Assembly: GCA_000934385.1 (NCBI GenBank)
Contig: KN880501.1
Location: 47,533 to 111,532 of the forward strand
Length of the DNA stretch: 64,000 nt
DNA from: Cylindrobasidium torrendii FP15055 ss-10
Taxonomy: Eukaryota > Basidiomycota > Agaricomycetes > Agaricales > Physalacriaceae
Direction of reading: 5' to 3'
Shown here piece after piece: positions 45,839 through 56,699 of the stretch. The notes below the pieces were generated by a model. The model saw only the letters and a list, made by a program, of their open reading frames with translations, had not been told where the DNA came from and did no database searches. The translations under genes and the position numbers were made by a program. Within the stretch, counting starts at the first letter, position 1, and every line of letters begins with the position of its first letter.

Positions 45839-46898
45839 TCAAGCACAACGGACACCCAGGCGATGGATATGCTCCGAAGGTCGTCTGCTCGATTTTGCAC
45901 CATTCGAAAGATTTCTGGTAGCCGAAGATGCCCCTGCGACACAGGGAATACGTCGTTGTAGTTTAACCGCACGCGGAGACTCAACGACAGAGTCTGTGGA
46001 CAGCTTGCGCTTCCTGGGTCGGCCCGTATCTTGGTTTGACGAGCCTGGATTTGATGACTCAGAGGGCACTGCCGAAGCCGAAGATCGTGACGATGCTGCA
46101 GTGAAAACCATGGACTGGCTGGAGGAAGATGAAGAAGTGCTGGTAGTGACGGAGAGTGCCTTAGTTAGGCGGCGGCGTGGGGGAATGTCGCTCCTGAACA
46201 ACGCGTGATACTTTGCAATGGCAAACAGAGTTTTGGAGATGGGAGATGCATCTGGGGAGAAACTGATAAGGCTCCCTGCCCTCAGCGCCGCGATGCATGG
46301 ATGTACGGGGAGGGTAAACTTTGGAAGAGTGGTATAGGGATGCCGGTGGCGGATAATCTTCCCGGTGAGTGGGTGACGGGTGAACAGATCCTTTTGGAAG
46401 CATGGATCCACTCCAATCGAATAAGTAGACGTTTGGAGATGGGGGACCTTTGGAATCAACATGAACAATCGCCACCTCAAAAGATAGCTGACGCACCTCG
46501 TCAAACCTTCGTCGCTCCGACATGTCGCAGTGGAAATTGGCCTTGTAGAGCTCGAAGATGTCACGCAATGTTTCTTCCGCGGGGACAAAGGCCAAATATG
46601 ATGGGCGGAAGAACCTGGCCATGCCTGGTTGAACTAAGGTGCATGAGCATAAGACAAACAATGGAATCCGATCTACACACCTTTCATGATGTTGAGAGGC
46701 GATTTAAAGTACTTGCGGAAACCGTGTTCGTATAGCCCGCCGAATCGTTCCAAGTTGCCCACCTAGCGAAATGTTAGTCTTGAGGCATATTTGGACAACC
46801 TGACGCACGACAAAATCTTCTTTGTCGTACAACGCGACGTTCACAACATCGGAGGTAAAGTCTTCGGAGAGCGAGATGTCTTCGGCACGGTAAAGCAT
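45839..46898 (-). CDS. D4: D-family protein paired with intact B
   Basis: The gene starts at 46898 (MLYRAEDISLSEDFTSDVV), with exon 1 of 90 nt (46898-46809). Exon 3 carries VQPGMARFFRPSYLAFVPAE and ends CDMSERRRFDE. Exon 4 begins VPHLQTSTYSIGV, then FTRHPLTGK, YPYTTLPKFTLPVHPC, a Ser-rich stretch and the basic tail PRAVKLQRR ending HRLGVRCA. It is close to D3, as expected from the tandem duplication. The gene is transcribed away from B, which starts 318 bp to the right. This is the only place in the window where both members of the pair are open. A nuclear location is suggested by the basic tail only. Confidence 0.65.
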
Positions 46899-47216
46899 AG
46901 TGGTGGTCGAGGTGGTGGTGGTAAGAAGGCAAGCCGGCTGATCGGTTTCGATCGTACGGAGCCTCGGCACGACGCCACCGCTGAGCGCCGTGCGGCAAAC
47001 CAACATCCTTTGTCTTCAATTTCCGCGTGGTAAGACCCTGAAATATTGATTGTTTCAGATGATAAGAACTCACATATATAAAGAGTCAAACCACGTTGAC
47101 TCTTTCAGCTTTTACCACGACCACCACACCGATTTTTGGCCGCGTGCCAGTCTGCTCTTCTGCTCAGCCTACCCGACACTGACTTCTGATACTGCTCGTA
47201 CTCGAAATAAAAACAG
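46899..47216. promoter_or_regulatory. Divergent promoter between D4 and B
   Basis: A 318 bp shared intergenic region. The D-side leader is rich in CCACCA triplets just before the ATG, also seen in D2 and D3. On the B side, 47087-47105 reads accacgttgactctttcagc. No canonical TATA box was found. Confidence 0.55.
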
Positions 47217-49153
47217 ATGACGAAAGGAGTCAAGGGTTCACCGACTGGGCCCCGCAATGTTTCCAACCGAAAAACCTTTCATGCTCTTTCGTCAACAATT
47301 CGAAAGAAGCTCGAAAGACTATCCGATTTCGACTTTCCTGCAGGATTCTTGACAGGGAAGCCCGATCTCGATAACATCAGAGAGATGTGCCACGGGTTTC
47401 GGCGCTCGGCCCCCAACCACTACATCTATCGTTTTCGGAAAATATGCAAAGAAAATCTACACATAGACTCAACCTCCAACCTTTTCCTTGGTACTCGAAT
47501 TTCTCATGAGTTGCGTTGCACTCTAATGTGCCTTCTAGAATTTCCGGACGAGCATACTCGCAACGACAGAAACATGGATTCTGTCTCGCTTACACGGCTT
47601 CAGTGGGATAAATTGAAAGCATTTCTCAAGCATAATCTAATGGTCCCAGAGAGTGAGAGAAAGAGGCTATTTACGGTACGCAGATTTCACCACACCTCCA
47701 TGGAACTTAGCTGATTGCTTCGCGGCTTACACAGGAGATACCCAGGGAGAAACGCCAATATGTCCGAACGTTCTTCACGCGTCAAGGAGTTCTTGAGCTC
47801 TGGTTTAGCTCGGAGACCGGAAAGCCGATATCTCGGCCAAGAATGGTTGACCCAAAAAAGACGTCGTCTGCGCTGACACCGCTCATGGACTGGCATCCAT
47901 TGTTTGTTGGCCTACAACGAGTCGATTCCCTCCGTCGTCTTGAACGTGGTGGACTTCTTGATAGCATCAGTGTTTCCCCAGAGCAAAAGAAACTGGATTC
48001 GGAGATGCTGGAATTCTTTGACGATCATGGTCTCTTTGATCCAATGACACTCGCGGAGTACTGGGACATGGTTGCTGAGGGCTGGATCGAGGAGGAGGAT
48101 GAGAAGAACTGGCTGATATGTCGCGGTAAAGACAGGGAGGTTCCGTTGTATGACCCCCGAACCGGCAATTTGGTCGGTCCATATCGCGGCTCGCAGCACA
48201 ACTGGCCACTCAAAGTCAATCCTGCGGACGTATCAGAGTTGGGCGAACTAGACCCGTCCTCTGACGATGCGCCGTCTTCTGACCCGGCCTCCGAGGCAGA
48301 ATCAAGTTCTTCGCAGTGGGATGATCTTGAGGAGGAGTTCGAGAGGGAGCTCAAGTTCCAGGATATCACCTATGATAGTGACGACGATGAGGATAAGGAT
48401 TGGCAACCGGAACAGCCGAAAGCCAATATTGCCCATACCCTCAGCGAATCACCCACGACCTCATCGCAAGGTCGTTTGATTGATGCAACCGTAACAAGTA
48501 GTATTTCTGCTGGTGACCCTTCTCCCGCCCCCGCTCCTGCGCCTGTCCCTGCGCCTCATCCAACGACTGGGCGGCGTCTTTTCTATCTCCCACCTCCTAA
48601 GCCTCTCATCAGCCCCGATGCTGGCTCACCCGATGCCAGTTCGGATCCTCCGCCTTCGAGTCCCACCCCTACTTCTCGTCGCGCCAAGAAGAGGGCGCGA
48701 GTTGGGAATCAAGCGATGCCCGAGCCTCGTACTATCCGTACAAAGCCCAAAGCCGCGACAGTGCCTTCCACTCCTCCTCGTCGCCGTGGTCCGACCTTGC
48801 ATCCCACAACACCACTGGTCAACAACGGGCCTATGTCCGACTCTCTTCAGTCGTCCGATCCTCTCGACTTGCTCAGCCATCCAGTCGTGCCTGCACCTAC
48901 ACGCTCGAGTACAGCAACTGCTCGCGCTGGACCGTCGACTCGGGCGGTGTATAGAATGCCTGTGTCAAAGATGTTTACCTTTAACCTTGGGAGGCACACG
49001 GTGATGGTTCCGAGGTCCGCTGTAGATTCTGACGAGCCAGGCGAAGCATCGGGCTCGAACGTGCAGGATGAAGAGGAGCCTGGTGGGGGACCATCAGAGT
49101 TGAGGATACGGAAACGGAAGCGCGATGAAGAAGACAATGGGGATGAGACATAG
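47217..49153 (+). CDS. B: intact B-family protein of the divergent pair
   Basis: Three exons (47217-47490, 47539-47675, 47735-49153) encode about 609 aa. Residues 1-90 read SSTIRKKLERLSDFDF, AGFLTGK and HGFRRSAPNHYIYRF. Residues about 120-215 contain VPESERKRLFT, the intron, RQYVRTFFTRQG, SSETGKPISRPRM and TPLMDWHP. This order parallels SERKR...FTRHP-TGK...VHPC in D genes. A well-conserved block follows: DMVAEGWIEEEDEKNWLICR, DREVPLYDPRTGNLVGPY. Then an acidic stretch (LDPSSDDAPSSD, DDLEEEFERE), a long Pro/Ser/Ala-rich linker and a basic C-terminus (RIRKRKRDEE). No catalytic motif is recognised. It looks like a nuclear or scaffold protein with a structured N-terminal half. Degraded copies lie at 7650-9328, 35427-35830 and 43933-43993. 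Confidence 0.65.
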
Positions 49154-49672
49154 ATGGTGGTTTTCCTGGCACTTCCCTAACGAAACAAGACTCGGTTACT
49201 ATGTTTTCTATTTATCAGATTTATCTATTTATCGCCCGACACATAAAGACTATTTGACCATGCGAGTATATGTACGACGTTTGAATTTACTGTTACATTG
49301 GAATTCAGTATGTTGCTCTTGTGTCTCTTAGTATACCGTTAATCGACATAACTTGAACTCACAAAAATTGAACGACGGCTTGTGACTTTGGTCTATCCCT
49401 CTTACCGCGTAGCCGCCACAAACGGTTTTCCGCTGACCAGTTCGGCCGGCATGGCTGCCAGAATGCATCATCGCGGCTATTCGGCCAACCTCCTGCAGAG
49501 GACGTTCACATCAATGATTTGCTCTTCTTTCCTTCCACTGAGTCACGAGATCATCCTCTGGCACTCCGAATTTCCTGTATAAATAAGAGTTGCGAATTTT
49601 TCCAACACCTGTCTTTCCTTCTTACATTCCGACCATCATCTCCCATCGCGCTCACCCAGACCTCTTTTCATC
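49154..49672. other. Intergenic between B and SDR gene
   Basis: TATA-like TGTATAAATAAG near 49577, about 95 nt before the SDR ATG. Nothing else seen. Confidence 0.5.
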
Positions 49673-50471
49673 ATGTCGACTTCCGACTATAAGCGCGTTA
49701 TCCTCGTTACTGGCGGCAACGCTGGCATCGGTCTTGGTATCGTGCGCAATCTGGCCAAGCAAGGTCATCGCGTCTATCTTGGCGCACGCGACGAGCAGAA
49801 GGGGCGCGAAGCAGCCGATAGCCTCATCAAAGACGGCCTCGACGTCAAATTCGTCCAAATCGTGGTGAACTCGCAAGAATCCGTCGCGGCAGCCAGGGAT
49901 CTCATCGAAAAAGCCGAAGGCCGCCTCGATTCTCTCGTGAACAACGCCGGCGTCGCGCTCCTCCTCGAGAGCACAGGCGCGCTCTCAGAGCCTCTCGACA
50001 ATATCAAGACGACTATGGAAACCAACTTTTACGGCGTTGTCCTCGTTTGCCAGGCATTTGTTCCGCTTCTTCTTCGCGCCAAGGAGGGGTATGCGTGTAT
50101 CGTGAACGTCGGCATGCTCATGGGCAGCACGCACTTTGTCGCATCCCAACCACTCACACCGTACGACAAGTGGATCGCGTATAATACGAGCAAGGCTGCG
50201 GCGAACTCGTATACGGTAGCGCTGGCGAAGGAGCTGGAAGGAAAGGTCAAGGTCAACTCGGTGACGCCTGGGTTCGTGACGACCAAGCTGAACGGAAACA
50301 TGCCTGGTGGGAAATCTGGGGACGAGGGTGGCGCGATTATCGCACCGTGGGCATTGCTGGGCCCGGACGACAAAAGGACGAGTGAGTGCGATTTGTTTCC
50401 ATAGGTTGTTCATTCCTGACAGATGTACAGAGCTCTTTGCAAATGAGGATGGATCGCTCATTGATTGGTAA
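49673..50471 (+). CDS. Short-chain dehydrogenase/reductase, altered catalytic Ser site
   Basis: Two exons (49673-50381 and 50431-50471) encode 249 aa, a normal length for a classical SDR. The N-terminus reads VILVTGGNAGIGLGIVRNLA, the Rossmann TGxxxGIG coenzyme motif. NNAG is present at about residue 85. The active-site YNTSK (YxxxK) is intact. The Ser strand, usually N-V-S-S, reads IVNVGMLMGS, so the residue in the usual catalytic Ser position is Met. A nearby Ser in MGS may or may not replace it. SDRs use NAD(P)(H) to oxidise or reduce alcohols, ketones or quinones; the substrate is unknown. The intron donor is A|GTGAGT. Confidence 0.8.
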
Positions 50472-50944
50472 TGGCATTAGCATGAGACTGGGCCCGTGTA
50501 CGAATCCAATATGTAAACTAGCAGAAATTCTTCATGTAGAAAACTCGCGACGGAGCGCTTCTGTCAGATCTTTGTAAAGCCTTTGCCTGTCGTTCCATCC
50601 GTCTTCTAGTCTGCACTCGGCCAGCTACTCCTCAAAGACCAAAGCCATTCGAACAATCCTTGTTGGGAACGCATTCTGATGTGTCTGCAAATCGCCAGGA
50701 TGGGGTCTCGGCATGTTCGGCTTCGACCACTTCAATCAGCATCCATCGACCGTGCTGGGCCGTCGAGACTACGAAACTTATCTACTTAACTATGTCAAAA
50801 CTCAGCGCCCGCGTGAAGTCCAAAATGCCAGTAATCATGCATTTATGAGGCACACAAAAGCAAATAATTATCGTCTCAATAAATCCCACACTCTGATATA
50901 AGAGAAACAGTCAGAAATAAGAGAAATCTATCGCGTCCGAGTCT
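50472..50944. other. 3' gap between convergent SDR and AIF2-like genes
   Basis: No supported gene. Confidence 0.4.
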
Positions 50945-52281
50945 CTAGTAGCCCAAACCCTGTCTGAACCTATCCACCATCAAAGTCTTCGACTTCATCA
51001 TCCTCGCGAACCAGTCCCCGAAAACCAAACCCCAGAGCACGCCGAAGTAAGCCAGTCCACCATTCTACACGCACCGTCAGCATCTCGGCTTTGAACAACC
51101 GAGTAGCATAGAGACATACCTTGCCATTTGTGACCAGGATAAGCTCGTAGCTACCCTTGTACTTCTTTGTCAAGGGCTGTCCATTGACAAAGCTCACTAC
51201 GTTCGCTGCAACGACGGCGGCATGACCGCCGGTCTTCGCAGCCTGCTTCTGCTCCTTCACATCGATGATGTCTCCCACGGCGAAGATGTCGGGGTGCGCG
51301 GGGAGCTGAAGGGTATCGCGAACCTTGACGAAGCCGTTTGCGCTGAGGACCTCGGATTCCTTGTTCAGATCCGCAAGGAGGGATGTGTTGGGCTTGATGC
51401 CCCATGAAGGGACCTTGAAATGGGAATTAGTCGATGTGTTCATGCGCGAGTTACGAAGACGTACGACGAGGTCGGCAGATAGCGTCTTGCCTTTCTGCGT
51501 CGTGATGGATGTTACGCCGGGCGCAAGTTCACCGACGGAGTCCTCAAACACAGTGACAATACCGCGCGCGTGGAGGCCTTGCTCCATTCTACGCCTGAAC
51601 TTGTCGGGGTATGTGTCGTTCAAGAGAAGCCTCTGGTTGTGCACGATGGTCACGGGCTTGTTCTAAATCGACATCAGGACGTGGTGGTAAATGATGCCTG
51701 CAAAAAGAGACTTACCGGCCAGACATCCTTGATCTCTCCTGCAAGTTCTGCAACCAAATTAGTTGCCTGAATAGAGCACAGCGAGAACACATACCTATGC
51801 CCACGGCGCCGCCTCCACCAATAACAATGTTCTCGGCTTTCTTGAATTCCGCACGACGATCCGCCAGCCACTGTGTCACACCCGCCTCTGTGCGCGGAAA
51901 GTCGAGAGGTCCCGCCCATTTGGAGCCGGTCGCGACCACTAGCGCAAAGAATGGGAGCCGCTCGCCGTCCTCGAGTACGAGGGTGCCGCCAGTCTGTGCC
52001 TTCTCAACAGATACGACACTGCCTTGCTTGAACGTGCCTTTGCCACCGATAAAGAGGCGGTCGTATGGCACCTTTGTTGTTTCATCGAGCTTCGAATCGA
52101 TGTCGGAGACTACGAGACGAGCACCAGCGATGATGTAGAGCGCATAGGGTAGGGGATTGACAAGGATGAGATTAAACCTCGAGGCGTCGAGCGTGGAAGA
52201 AAGCGCTCGTGCGACGGGGGCACCGCCTACGCCGCCACCAACGACGACGACGTTCAGTTTGGCTTCAGAGGGTTTCGACAT
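50945..52281 (-). CDS. AIF2/AMID-like FAD-dependent oxidoreductase
   Basis: Five exons (52281-51795, 51747-51716, 51662-51465, 51413-51120, 51064-50945) encode about 376 aa. The N-terminus NVVVVGGGVGGAPVARAL is the FAD-binding GxGxxG fold. VVATGSKW follows. A second dinucleotide site IGGGGAVGIELAGE binds NAD(P)H. Near the C-terminus, HPDIFAVGDIIDV is the conserved GD motif that contacts FAD. The C-terminus ends DRFRQGLGY. This layout fits apoptosis-inducing factor 2 (AMID/FSP1-like) NAD(P)H:quinone oxidoreductases, which in fungi are cytosolic or membrane-associated. No mitochondrial targeting peptide is visible. A 3' fragment of a second copy survives at 7082-7319. Confidence 0.85.
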
Positions 52282-53870
52282 GTGGAGAGCGGAATGGAAT
52301 GATAGAGAAACAAATGCGCTGCTCGCTTGCCTTTATATAGCGCTGGCCCCTGGACCAGGATAGCTTTACAAGCAATGGTATGTTGAATTCCAAAGCAGAG
52401 AAAAATCACGTAAAAACCCATTATTTCAATGAGCAAGATGCGTAAAAGTGATGACTGCCACGTCAAGGTCATTTCGTGATCATAACGTGCGGAAGGAGCG
52501 CAGACCAAATCTCGCGGCGGTTCACTCACTTTGCTGGGATTTTAATCCCTTTATCAGGGTGCGTAGTCTTCGACGTACAGAACATAGTATTACACCGGCA
52601 AATTCAGCCTCCTCGGCTTTGTGTGGCGCACGGCATGATGTCATACTAGCACAGTTGATCAACGCCTGCCTCGCTTTGTGGTCTTGACCTTCATGTACCG
52701 TTCGCTTAGGACCATCAACAACGATTCCCTCGTAGATTTGCTCCTCCTTAGAGAGCTTCCATACTCCAAGTCCGGATCAGCCTTTTGCATGCAGTGGGAG
52801 GCGCTGATGGCTCGACAGTCAATGCTTTTGATCTATCGACCGGCACCACCACCTACGGCTAGATGAGAGCCCCCCGTTGCCTCGAAAGGATTTCTTGTAC
52901 ATCTATTGTCCATTGTAGTTGATTAAAAAAGTTACAGAAAAGCCATTTCACAATTTCCACCTTGCATTTTTCGAACGATTGAAAGCCAATGAGGCAGTTG
53001 GCGTCCAGAAAGCTCAGAAACACTAAAGTTCTAGCACACATCGTTATCTTGTTGGCATCTGGCTTGACTGTTACCTCTCCTTCAACATATGCCCCTGCTG
53101 AGTCCTGCGAAGGTGTAACCGTCCGTCTGCTGCTCGTTCTACCACTAAGGATTTTCATTCAAGGCATGCGCAAGGGAACGGAGTGCTTGAAACCTTTATC
53201 GTATCCGGAGCTTGTACTGTGCAAATACCCATGGCCTACTCGCAGTGCGTGTATCGTTCGGCGCGAGGAGAAGTCCAGCCTGTGTCGACATCGTAGGCTG
53301 CTTTGCAAGGATGAATCGCCGGAGCCTCTCACACTCAGACCAAAGAAAAGCACCTACAATTCAAGGACTAAGACAGGTATGGTCGTAGTGATGGACAGAA
53401 CAGCCAAACACAGTCGCATCGCGCCTCGCTTGATTGCTAGCGCGGTGAAGCTTGAAGTCTTTGAATGCCTTGTAGTCAACCTCAGTTAACGATCGATGTA
53501 TGCTTTCCCCAGATATACAGGGGGTTCCGCCGATGTATCGATGTAGTATTCAAGCGAGAACTGACAGGACATTGCCAGCTATTGCCAGGGCATGCGGACA
53601 CGCGGGCACGTGAGCGCGGCGGCACTGTTCGGCCCGTCAACCGACTTCAAAAGTGTTCCTCTTGCGCAATAAAGAAAAAGTGAGGCTCTACTAGCAACCT
53701 GCACTCTCACAAACAAAGCGGCGCGTAGTTCATATACCATTTATGGCGCGCTACACGCGTGCCCATTGTGTGTCGCTACGCGTGACGTCAGTGTTATGAT
53801 CACGCAATTCGTGCCATTTCCCCGGACATGGGCCGGGCCGTGATGTCAGGTCCGGATGGGAGAGATTGGG
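52282..53870. other. Long intergenic stretch upstream of AKR gene
   Basis: A 166-codon plus frame at 52989-53489 has no recognisable family feature. No repeat seen. Confidence 0.4.
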
Positions 53871-53874
53871 CGTG

Positions 53875-53883
53875 GGTATTTAA
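53875..53883 (+). promoter_or_regulatory. TATA-like box of the aldo/keto reductase gene
   Basis: GGTATTTAATC lies about 95 nt before the ATG at 53971. Confidence 0.4.
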
Positions 53884-53970
53884 TCAGGCTGAGGCTGGGG
53901 GACTGCCCAGTGTTTCCCATACCTTCTTGTTCACCAACCACCACCACCACCAGCAGTATTAACAACGAAA

Positions 53971-55099
53971 ATGCCCGCCCACAAATCCGTCAAGCTCAAC
54001 ACCGGCGCTGAGATGCCCACCCTCGGTTTCGGTGTGCAATACGCAGCTCGATATCTTCCCTTGCTGATAATCCTCGATAGGAACCTGGAAGAGCAAGCCC
54101 GGAGCCGTCGAAAAGGCTGTCGAAATCGCCCTCAAGAACGGCTATACCCACATCGACACAGCGACCGCGTACGCCAACGAGGCAGAGGTCGGCAACGGAA
54201 TCAAGGCGTCGGGCGTCCCCCGCGAGTCCTTCTTCCTCACTACCAAGCTCGACAACCCCCACCACTTGCGCGCCGAGCAGGCTCTCTTTGACTCGCTGGA
54301 GAAGCTCCAGACCAGCTACCTTGACCTCTGTACGCTTACATCGATGCCAGACGTGTCTGTATACTGATCAAGCATTTCAGGGCTCATGCACTGGCCCGCT
54401 CCCATGTTCGATGGCTCGCGCCCGGACAAGTCGGTGCGCATCCTAAAACTAAGTCCAAATCTCCCACTCACAACGCTACAGATTAACTGGTTAGATACAT
54501 GGAAAATCATGGAGGACCTCTACAAAAAGTACCCCGAGAAGATCAAGGCTATCGGCGTATCCAACGTATCTGTGCCATGGCTGAAGACCCTGCTCGCGCA
54601 AGCCACCGTTGTCCCCGCAGCCAACCAAATTGAACTTCACCCGTACGCAATTCATCTGCGCAGCGATAGCATGCTGACAATTCCCTAGTTCTTGCACCCA
54701 GAAGGAGCTTGTTGCGCTTTGCATCGAGAAGGGCATCGCTGTCACCGCCTACTCTCCCCTTGGCTCCGACAACTCCCCGCTCCTCACCAACCCCATCGTC
54801 GAGAAGCTCGCAAAAGCACACGATGCCAGCCCTGCCAACATCCTGGTCTCCTACCAAGCAAACAGGCCCGGTGTCACCGTTCTTTCCAAGAGCGTCACGC
54901 CCGAGCGCATCATCGGCAAGTCGCACTATACCCTATCCTGACTCACTCTGACCTTCTATGTGCAGCTAACCTCAAGATTGTCGACCTCTCTGAGGAGGAG
55001 GTCAAGGAGCTCGATGCTATCGATGACACTGCGCACTTCCGTGTGTGCCACCCCAACTGGACCGGCTGGGGCTCTCTTGGTTTCGCTGATGCCGAGTGA
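53971..55099 (+). CDS. Aldo/keto reductase (GCY1/YPR1-like)
   Basis: Six exons (53971-54031, 54081-54329, 54381-54433, 54482-54642, 54689-54915, 54966-55099) encode about 294 aa. All four catalytic residues of the family are visible: Asp and Tyr in YTHIDTATAYANE, Lys in TTKLDN and His in LMHWPAP. Further conserved parts are IGVSN, NQIELHP and AYSPLGS. This fixes the protein as an NADPH-dependent aldo/keto reductase reducing aldehydes or ketones in the cytosol. The last intron must use a GC donor (ATCG|GCAAGT...TGCAG), because every GT alternative breaks the frame. The 3' end lies 63 bp from the end of the convergent SET gene. Confidence 0.88.
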
Positions 55100-55162
55100 A
55101 GTTGTTAATTGTACTGTTGTATCCGTACTGCTGGAATGAAAACATGTATGTACCATTGTAGC

Positions 55163-56620
55163 CTAGCGTTGGACTTCAGACCACCGAGAGATACAGCTTT
55201 CGAGAATGGATGCTTCGCTCATGATTTCGAGCACGATCCAGCGCATGCGGGGAGATAGCTCCTGGAAGAAGAGTCAGCTACCAAGCGCATTCCCTTACGG
55301 GTACGCACATCAACGTCCAAATCGTCTATATTCATCAACAGAGCTTTTCGCTCCGTGCACAGGTCAATGATGCTGGTTGCAATATTCGATAAGTTTGGCG
55401 ACTCGAAGACGCCATCGATTTCTGCTTGGGATATCGGGCCCGCAACATGAAAGAAAAGGTTGTAAGACAGTAGGCCATCGCTGTTGATATAGAATCCATC
55501 GCGAGCCTTAGACACCAACTCTGCGTCCTCCAGTGCAGACACATCACGGTCCTGTGGGATCGTGTCGTCGACTAGCTCCCAGACAACACGGTCGTTGTCA
55601 TTGACGTCCGACATAAAGCCGTATCGCATGAGCAGGTCGGCATTGGACAGGTCCTCGCCATAGGTGTTGAACACTTCCCCAGAGGGGATCACCGTATTGG
55701 ATACCATCTCGAAGACGGGGTCGATGCTAGGAGCGAGTTCGTGGGTGGGTGAAGGCGGTGGAGAGTCGTGGGCACAACGGTCTACGGCGCCGCATTCGGG
55801 ACAGACGTCGTACTCGCTCTGGGTGATGGTCACGTAGTGATTTCGACGGGAGAGGTCAGCGTACCTCGAAGTGGACGTGGTTGTCCTGTGAGTGGTTGAA
55901 CGCATCCGCTATGGGAACCATCGAAAGCCCATGATAGGCGTCCACCAGAAAAGCGCGAGAGGATACGAGCGAATAGGCGTGAGTGAACGATTCGAACGGG
56001 ACTTTACTCCCTGAATACTTTTCTGAGACTGCGACCGCGGTATTCTCATAAAAAGAGAGCAGTGAATCCTATCTCAAACTCTAATTAGCGGGCGTTCAAA
56101 AAATCAGTTGAGAAGGTGGAGCCTACAAAAAGATTCAGGTCGTCAGAGTCTCTGGCTACAAGTCGTTTTTGTATCTCAGTGCCGTTCAAGAAGCGCATAG
56201 CATCGAGGTCATTGGACCAGAAGACCGGCAAGTCGACTTGATTCTTTGGTAATGACTGCAGATATCCATGCCATCGCGACTCAGAGCCTTTTGTCCTGTA
56301 AGTAATGAACACGGACAGCACCCTCCGAGCTCTGCATACGTACGTTTCGATACATAATGCCAGTGCAAGCGCAAACTGCGCCTCACGTCCAAAGGTTCTG
56401 AGCACAGACAGCTCACGAAGACCCAGGGCACGGACCGAGAGAACAGACGCCTTTGGAATTTCAACGACTTGAAAGAAATAAAAGTTAAGCCCCTCAGCCT
56501 TGATTGTCTCCGTTTCTTCTGTGGAGAAAATGTACCTGTTAAGCCGGGGTCCATGTCCGGTCCCTTGGAATGCACGCTGATGGCGCCTCCGCTATCGATT
56601 ATGCGCAGATTTTCGTGCAT
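55163..56620 (-). CDS. SET-domain lysine methyltransferase (SETD6/RKM-type)
   Basis: A multi-exon minus-strand gene. Exon order: an N-terminal exon with MHENLRIIDSGGAISVHSKG; VVEIPKASVLSVRALG and AQFALALALCIE; SRWHGYLQSLPKNQVDLPVF; KVPFESFTHAYSLVSSRAF, PIADAFNHSQDNHVHFE; SEYDVCPECG and SGEVFNTYGEDLSNADLLMR; then a C-terminal helical region ending MRWIVLEIMSEASILESC and SRWSEVQR (stop at 55163). NHS and the NTYGE/NADLL motifs form the SAM and substrate site of the split-SET family with a Rubisco LSMT-type C-terminal domain. Such enzymes methylate lysines of ribosomal or other non-histone proteins. A CPECGAVDRCAH insert could bind zinc. The start is uncertain: the frame is open further upstream and LLEWCHAQGI looks conserved, so a 5' exon beyond 56620 is likely. 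Confidence 0.75.
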
Positions 56621-56699
56621 AGTTATCCCCTGTGCATGACACCATTCCAGAAGCTGTGTTAACCGTTGTGTATTCAATGTAGATACAATATTGTCGAGC

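Larger units (their letters stand above)
44064..46992. repeat. Tandem segmental duplication, unit 2 (J2-D4)
   Basis: This is the second copy of the unit described at 40983-44063. It matches through the D promoter up to gctgagcgccgtgc (about 46992). Beyond that point unit 2 keeps the original sequence leading to the intact B gene, while unit 1 jumps by deletion. Confidence 0.8.

Noticed and set aside
52989..53489. 166-codon plus-strand frame
   Set aside because: No similarity or splice signals; basic composition consistent with chance.
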